From Bacillota bacterium (GTDB lineage Bacteria > Bacillota > Clostridia > Lachnospirales > CAG-274), in the NCBI GenBank assembly GCA_017460805.1, contig JAFUAF010000030.1, forward strand, positions 32,085-96,084: DNA of 64,000 nt. The letters are read 5' to 3'. The position numbers were made by a program, and so were the translations under genes. Positions 59,438-64,000 of the stretch are shown here, piece after piece (position 1 is the stretch's first letter; every line of letters begins with the position of its first letter). The notes beneath the pieces were generated by a model. It was not told where the DNA came from. It was given only the letters and a program-made list of their open reading frames with translations, and made no database searches.

Positions 59438-61735
59438 TTATTGAATAACGGGTGTCCAATGCTTATTGTTGTAAATATCGGTCAGGACGTAGGTTATCTG
59501 TGTTTTTACATCGCCGAGAGATACATCCGATACATCAAGTTCTCCGTTTACCGTCATTTGCGGTCCGAGGTAGTATGTATCGTCGTAAGTACCGTCGTAG
59601 TTATAGAAATCACAGATAAATTGGAGCGTATCGCCGTTTTGTATCTCTGTCAGATTTTTGCCTATGACCTCGGTATCGGTCTTGCTGTAGTCAAGTTCTG
59701 CGCCCGCGATACGTCCCTTGTCGTCCTCGCCCTCAAATACGACTATAAGTTTTGCCCTTTCGCCGTTGAGAAGAACGGGGATATAACCGATTATCGCATC
59801 ATCCGTCGTGTCTGTGTGGTAGTACGCCACTACCTGATCATTCACGCCGACCCATGCCTGTGTTGTATTTGCAACAAGGCTGTCGTCCTCAAACTCGTAC
59901 AAATTGTCAAGGCCAAGGTCGATAAAGCCCGTGCCGTCATCATAGAACAGGTTTTTATCGGCGCTCTGCACAAGTTCCCACTGTTTTTCGGTAAGATGAA
60001 GCTTGTTGTCCTCGCTCCATATCAGGTCGGAATCGCTGATACTGTTTTCAAAAATGTATTCGCTCATTTCCTCTTCGCTCACGAGTGAACGGTCGGAAAG
60101 GAAGCCCGTATTGGAGCTGTCCATGCCCGAAACGGAACTCATTGCGTTTGCCGCAAGGCTTGAAAGAAGCTGTGATATCATATCCTGGCTTGCGCCCTCG
60201 CTCGGCTGCTGACCGAGAAGCGCACCAAGCGGGTCTGCCGTGCCGCCCGCTGCGACCTGGCCGCCCGTTTCCATTTTTGCAAAATTCTGTATACATCTTG
60301 TATACTCGTCATTTATGCCTATCTTCTTGTAGATATTGGCGATAGCCGATACCTTCTTTGACGAGCGGTACGGGAAGTAGATGGAAAGCCCGCAGGCGTT
60401 AGTCATATTGCTTGAAGTCTTATTGTATTTTACCGCACCGAGCACAGCGTTTACAAGCTCGCTGCCTTCCTGTGTCTGCATATTTGCGGCAAGGTTTGCA
60501 AGGTCTACCTGGTCTATCCTTGAAGAAACCGCAAACTCGCGCGAGTCACTTCTTGCCTTTGAAACTGTCTGATAGCTGTTGTTTGTGATAAGCCCCGCCG
60601 TTGAGTTTGAAAAGCTTGAAAGCGCCGCGGGAAGTGTATTCTGCACCTCCGCAAGATCGACAACGGAAAGGGTGGTCTTTTGTCCCCTGCACTGCTGTGC
60701 GCATACGGAAACAAAGTCGTCGCATATCTTTTTGCCCAGTTCTATTGTGGGCATTGAGGTGTTACCCGAAAGGTCGGTAAGCCAGTTTGTGTAGTACCAG
60801 CCCACACCCGGCTCGGTTTCCTCGGATGCGATGAGGTAATCGCCGTATTTGGAAAGCATAAGCGCGTTTTCCGCCGTTGCCATAAGGCAGGCATCAAAGC
60901 CGATAAAATCGAATTTTACGCCGCCCGCATTAAGTGCGCTGTCAATGCCCTCGAGGGTCATGGAACCCGTGTGTTTCTGGTCGTAGCCGTAGCCCGTTAC
61001 ACTTCCGCCGCCGTGATCCCAGAGTATAAGTTCGTATCTGTCGGCGGGGAAATTATTTGCCGTCCATCTGATAAAGCCCGCAAGTGTTGACGGGTCTGTC
61101 ATGGACTTGTTGCCCTCGTTTGAGGAAAGTGTGGTAAGACCGCCGTTTTTCACTTGGTATATCTGGTTGGTCGCGCTGCTGATGCCGCTTGTTTTCCAGC
61201 CCGTACATCCGCCCGTATAGACGATTATATTTACATTGCCGCTCAATGACGCATTTGCCATTTCGCGCAGGTCGTTTGATGCCATGCCGTACTTGGACTC
61301 AAGGTCGGTACCGCACATATAGACCATAAAAGTTACGGTATCAGCCCCGCCGCCTTTTATTGCGGTAAACTTGCTGCGCGAGCCGTCTGCAACGGTATCG
61401 TCAAGCACGTCCGTATTTTTAAGGCCGTCTTTCCATGCAGAAGCCGAAGAAGGCTGTGCAAGCTGTGAAAATATCGAACCGCCCGAGGTCTCGCCCGAAC
61501 CCGAGCCCGTATCAAGCGGAAGCCCCTGACCGCCGCCGTTTAACAGCATAAAAATGATTATGATTATCGTTATAAGTCCGCCGCCGCCCGCTGCCGCGCG
61601 TTTGCCGCCTCCGCCGCCGCCGTTTGAACCGTGACCGCTTCCGACGGGACCCGTGCCGAGACCGCTGCCCGTTTTGTACAGTCCCTTGCCCTGACCCGTG
61701 ATATTTTGTTTTCGCCCTCTCGGTTTATTGTCCAT
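59438..61735 (-). CDS. Clostripain-family (C11) cysteine peptidase, membrane-anchored
   Basis: 765 aa. The N-terminal 55 residues are Gly/Lys-rich and cytoplasmic, followed by a membrane helix (LITIIIIIFMLL) and a Gly/Ser linker. The C11 core starts near residue 130 (VTFMVYMCGTDLESKYGMASNDLREM), with catalytic His in ELILWDHGGGSVTGYG and Cys in FDFIGFDACLMATAEN. C-terminal 200 residues form an extra domain with GFIDLGLDNLYEFEDDSLVANTTQAWVGVNDQVV. C11 peptidases cleave after Arg and are usually secreted or surface bound and self-activating with calcium. Ribosome site ACGGAGGGATGAATAA. Confidence 0.93.
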   Translation of the reverse strand: MDNKPRGRKQNITGQGKGLYKTGSGLGTGPVGSGHGSNGGGGGGKRAAAGGGGLITIIIIIFMLLNGGGQGLPLDTGSGSGETSGGSIFSQLAQPSSASAWKDGLKNTDVLDDTVADGSRSKFTAIKGGGADTVTFMVYMCGTDLESKYGMASNDLREMANASLSGNVNIIVYTGGCTGWKTSGISSATNQIYQVKNGGLTTLSSNEGNKSMTDPSTLAGFIRWTANNFPADRYELILWDHGGGSVTGYGYDQKHTGSMTLEGIDSALNAGGVKFDFIGFDACLMATAENALMLSKYGDYLIASEETEPGVGWYYTNWLTDLSGNTSMPTIELGKKICDDFVSVCAQQCRGQKTTLSVVDLAEVQNTLPAALSSFSNSTAGLITNNSYQTVSKARSDSREFAVSSRIDQVDLANLAANMQTQEGSELVNAVLGAVKYNKTSSNMTNACGLSIYFPYRSSKKVSAIANIYKKIGINDEYTRCIQNFAKMETGGQVAAGGTADPLGALLGQQPSEGASQDMISQLLSSLAANAMSSVSGMDSSNTGFLSDRSLVSEEEMSEYIFENSISDSDLIWSEDNKLHLTEKQWELVQSADKNLFYDDGTGFIDLGLDNLYEFEDDSLVANTTQAWVGVNDQVVAYYHTDTTDDAIIGYIPVLLNGERAKLIVVFEGEDDKGRIAGAELDYSKTDTEVIGKNLTEIQNGDTLQFICDFYNYDGTYDDTYYLGPQMTVNGELDVSDVSLGDVKTQITYVLTDIYNNKHWTPVIQ

Positions 61736-61769
61736 TTATTCATCCCTCCGTAATTGCTTTATATTTTTT

Positions 61770-61798
61770 AGTATATCATAGCAAAAAAAATAAAGCAA
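61770..61798 (-). promoter_or_regulatory. Promoter of the clostripain-family gene
   Basis: TTGCTT (61793-61798), 17 bp, TATACT (61770-61775). Confidence 0.72.
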
Positions 61799-61844
61799 TA
61801 ATAAATCATTTTTTTGAGTTTCCTCATTTTTTGCATCGAAAAGT

Positions 61845-62147
61845 AAAATTGGAATTTGACGGGGAGTTAATGGCAAGCGTAAACCCCTCAGTCAGCCGTT
61901 GTAGTTTTGTGTTAAAAGCCAATAAAATAGCGGCTGACAGCTCCCCTAACGAGGGGAGCCAAGAAACGCGCACCGCAGTTACCGGACTATCGGGAACCAC
62001 GAAACTCCCGCCGTGGCTATTGAAGAAACGGGGTGTCGTCCTTGCCTGCCCTTTTAGGGTAGGGGGACCGCTTGCGGTGGAAGGGTTTGCGGACTTCGTG
62101 TAGAAGTCCGCTGTCCTTGTCATTAACTCCCCGTTAAATTCCAAATT
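61845..62147. repeat. Modular repeat upstream of the clostripain-family gene
   Basis: Ends are inverted: AAAATTGGAATTTGACGGGGAGTTAATG and CATTAACTCCCCGTTAAATTCCAA, the best-preserved terminal repeat pair in the window (about 25 bp). Contains the CCCTCAGTCAGCCG block and the GCCCTTTTAGGG / GCGGACTTCGTG block in the order seen at 55.3 kb, but lacks the CACGGGA modules. About 20 bp before it TTTGAGTTTCCTCATTTTTT matches the outer end of the 35.3-kb element. Confidence 0.8.
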
Positions 62148-62151
62148 CACC

Positions 62152-62277
62152 CCGCTTTACCTACCCTGCCACGTCCTGCAATTCCCCTGCGGGTATAAAA
62201 AATCCCCTGTTCACAAGATGTCTCATAACTTGCGGTTCTCTCAGCAATGCCTGTTTTACAAACCTGTTCAGTCCCGT
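62152..62277 (-). other. Unexplained sequence with a short open stretch
   Basis: Between the repeat and the permease terminator the minus strand reads open for about 36 codons (NRFVKQALLREPQVMRHL and on to LQDVAG-stop) without start or ribosome site. It could be the remnant of a lost gene. I do not recognise it. Confidence 0.25.
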
Positions 62278-62330
62278 TCAATATCAGATTTTTGCAGATT
62301 TTATGTGTTAGATATAATTAACCGATCAGT

Positions 62331-62371
62331 AAAAAAACGGCTTGCCCCACACGGGGAAAGCCGTTTTTTAT
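62331..62371 (-). terminator. Terminator after the purine permease gene
   Basis: AAAAAACGGCTTTCCCC-N5-GGGGCAAGCCGTTTTTTT on the minus strand. Confidence 0.9.
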
Positions 62372-62377
62372 AATTTA

Positions 62378-63736
62378 TCAAAGAAACATATATTTCAGCA
62401 GGAAAAGTACCGCAAGGATATACATAAGTACAGAGATCCTTTTTGCTTTGCCGCAAAGAAGATTTATAACAACGTAGGAAATAATGCCTGCTGCCATACC
62501 GTCTGCGATACTGTAGGTCAAAGTGATGGTGATAGTACACAGCGCGGCGGGAAGAGCTTCCGTCATGTCGCTGAAATCTATTTTTGCGAATGACTGCATT
62601 ATCATGTAGCCGACGATTATAAGCGCGGGTGCGGTAGCAAAGCCGGGTATCGCCGTAAATATCGGTGCAAGGACGAGCGAAAGCAGGAAAAGTGTACCCG
62701 TCACAACGGATGCAAGGCCTGTTCTTGCGCCCTCTGCTATACCCGAGGAGCTTTCCACAAAGGTTGTCGTGGTGGATGTGCCGAAGACAGCGCCCACACA
62801 GGTAGCGATGGCATCTGCGAGCAGGGCGGGCTTGAAATTCGGCAGTTTGCCGTCTTTGTCAAACATATTTGCACGGCTTGAAACACCGATAAGAGTGCCG
62901 ATAGTATCAAAAAGATCGGAGAATAAAAATACAAATATGATAACGATAAAGTCCGATATTTTTACCGAAGAGAAGTCAAAAGCGAAGCATTGACCGAAAG
63001 TTTTTCCCAGGTCGGCGGGGTGGAATGACGAAAACGACGGCAGCAGCGAATAAACGCCCGCATCGGGATCGACCTTATACAGCCCCGTAAGCTGACACAA
63101 AATACCCATAAGCCAGACCGCAAAAATACCGATAAGCATAGAGCCTTTTACGTTTCTGTGGTGTAAAACGGCGATGATAACAACACCGATAAGCGCAAGC
63201 AGAGCGCCTATGCCCGCTGACGAAAAATTGGTGCGGAAGTTTCTGAGTGCGACCATTGTAGCGCCGTCGGCAACAATAATGCCCGAGTTTTGCAGGCCGA
63301 TAAATACGATAAAAAAGCCAATGCCGCCCGATATACCCAGTTTCAGCTGTTCGGGGATGGCGTTGAATATCGCTTCGCGCACGTTTACAAGCGAAAGCAC
63401 GATAAAGATAATACCCTCCACAAATACCGCAAACAGCGCAAACTGCCAACTGTAGCCAAGTTTAAGACAAACGGTGTATGCAAAATACGCGTTTATGCCA
63501 AGCCCCGGCGCAAGCGCAAAGGGATAATTGGCGAGAAATGCCATTAAATAACAGCCTACCGCTGCCGCAAGCGCTGTTGCCATAAGCACCGCATTCGCAT
63601 CCATACCGCTTGCCGACAGGATATTCGGATTGACGGCAAGGATGTATGCCATTGTCAGAAAAGTCGTTATACCGCCCAGAACTTCGGTCCTGATATCGGT
63701 TTTGTTTTCTTTTAATTTGAATAGTTTTTCAACCAC
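62378..63736 (-). CDS. NCS2-family purine (guanine/hypoxanthine) permease, AzgA type
   Basis: 452 aa with about twelve to fourteen membrane segments. AzgA/PbuG hallmarks: EVLGGITTFLTMAYILAVNP at the N-terminus, ALAPGLGINAYFAYTVC, GLQNSGIIV, FLFSDLFDTIGTLIGVSSRANM and GTSTTTTFVESSSGIAEGARTGLASVV. Imports hypoxanthine, guanine or adenine with protons. Start is GTG 63736 after AGAGGGGAAAAAAC. Bacillus relatives are under purine riboswitches; none is visible here. Confidence 0.94.
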   Translation of the reverse strand: MVEKLFKLKENKTDIRTEVLGGITTFLTMAYILAVNPNILSASGMDANAVLMATALAAAVGCYLMAFLANYPFALAPGLGINAYFAYTVCLKLGYSWQFALFAVFVEGIIFIVLSLVNVREAIFNAIPEQLKLGISGGIGFFIVFIGLQNSGIIVADGATMVALRNFRTNFSSAGIGALLALIGVVIIAVLHHRNVKGSMLIGIFAVWLMGILCQLTGLYKVDPDAGVYSLLPSFSSFHPADLGKTFGQCFAFDFSSVKISDFIVIIFVFLFSDLFDTIGTLIGVSSRANMFDKDGKLPNFKPALLADAIATCVGAVFGTSTTTTFVESSSGIAEGARTGLASVVTGTLFLLSLVLAPIFTAIPGFATAPALIIVGYMIMQSFAKIDFSDMTEALPAALCTITITLTYSIADGMAAGIISYVVINLLCGKAKRISVLMYILAVLFLLKYMFL

Positions 63737-63776
63737 GTTTTTTCCCCTCTTTCGTTATACCAAAAATGATATACTA

Positions 63777-63805
63777 ATTATAACAAAGAAAAAGGGAAAT
63801 GTCAA
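63777..63805 (-). promoter_or_regulatory. SigA promoter of the purine permease gene
   Basis: TTGACA (63800-63805), 17 bp, TATAAT (63777-63782), a perfect consensus. Confidence 0.9.
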
Positions 63806-63851
63806 TTTTTGCAACTTTCTGCAATCAAAGCAAAAACCTCGTCTGTATTAC

Positions 63852-63890
63852 GAGACAGGGGGGGACGGTTAGTGTGAATATCCCCTGTCA
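63852..63890. repeat. Degenerate GAGACAGGGGGACGG palindrome, copy 5
   Basis: GAGACAGGGGGGGACGGTT...TCCCCTGTC, related to the four copies at 26.4-26.9 kb but with a different centre (AGTGTGAATA). Confidence 0.7.
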
Positions 63891-63954
63891 GCAACCCTAT
63901 TTTTGCGCACACTAAAAACACTATGCCCAAAATTCAAAAATTTAATAATTTATA

Positions 63955-63984
63955 TTGGACAACGCAACATCTTTGTTGTATAAT
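63955..63984 (+). promoter_or_regulatory. Promoter directed out of the window
   Basis: TTGGAC (63955-63960), 18 bp, TATAAT (63979-63984), reading toward a gene beyond 64000. Confidence 0.65.
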
Positions 63985-64000
63985 GTATTTGAGCTTATAA

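Noticed and set aside
59414..60088. 224-codon open frame opposite the clostripain-family gene
   Set aside because: Antisense shadow; no start context, and the terminator of the real gene overlaps its beginning.
63737..63860. Purine riboswitch expected before the permease
   Set aside because: The leader is only about 40 nt after a consensus promoter and has no conserved purine-aptamer core.

Overview
The window reads as chromosomal DNA of an anaerobic, low-to-mid GC member of the Clostridia (Bacillota). Supporting signs are a long Alu-type SRP RNA upstream of dnaX-ybaB-recR, the mraZ-rsmH-ftsL-PBP start of a dcw cluster, a CIRCE operator, ThyX, an eight-cysteine clostridial ferredoxin, SLH, YunB and LysM-GH18 proteins, AAGGAGG ribosome sites and textbook SigA promoters. 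I cannot name the genus. No tRNA, rRNA, CRISPR array, prophage or intact insertion sequence was seen.

0-3 kb: end of a class III aminotransferase, then pdxS-pdxT-mocR (PLP synthesis with its probable regulator). 3-15.2 kb: a dense sulfur island on the minus strand, the most interesting part of the window. It holds (a) a family 2A encapsulin shell gene next to a cysteine desulfurase with a long low-complexity N-terminus, the known shell/cargo pair; (b) serine acetyltransferase, two cysteine synthases and an Rrf2/CymR-like repressor; (c) a MoaD-ThiF-rhodanese fusion whose diglycine is buried inside the polypeptide, next to a JAMM metalloprotease; (d) a second sulfur-carrier module (thioredoxin, JAMM protease, TusA-like protein, ThiS-like carrier ending GGGC, ThiF-like E1, MetY-like sulfhydrylase) resembling the thiocarboxylate homocysteine pathway of Wolinella. 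The gene set suggests that sulfur is moved as protein thiocarboxylate or persulfide between cysteine synthesis, homocysteine synthesis and an encapsulated desulfurase, with PLP made next door.

15-29 kb: housekeeping genes (secDF, thyX, recR, ybaB, dnaX, SRP RNA), a ribDE-BA-H operon under an FMN riboswitch, and a membrane-protein operon whose end has been rebuilt by duplications carrying a 60-bp palindromic repeat. 29-36 kb: htpG under CIRCE, a fumarate reductase/succinate dehydrogenase-like operon, and a repeat-rich gap. 36-48 kb: the dcw start, tldD/tldE, ferredoxin and PBP1A.

48-64 kb: cell-surface functions: YunB, a Wzz/BY-kinase/PHP-phosphatase polysaccharide-control operon, a strongly codon-biased secreted protein, an SLH protein, VanZ, a LysM-GH18 hydrolase, a Cache-GGDEF-EAL protein, a clostripain-family protease and a purine permease. 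Most large gaps from 18 kb onward hold modular palindromic repeats sharing sub-blocks; they look like non-autonomous elements.
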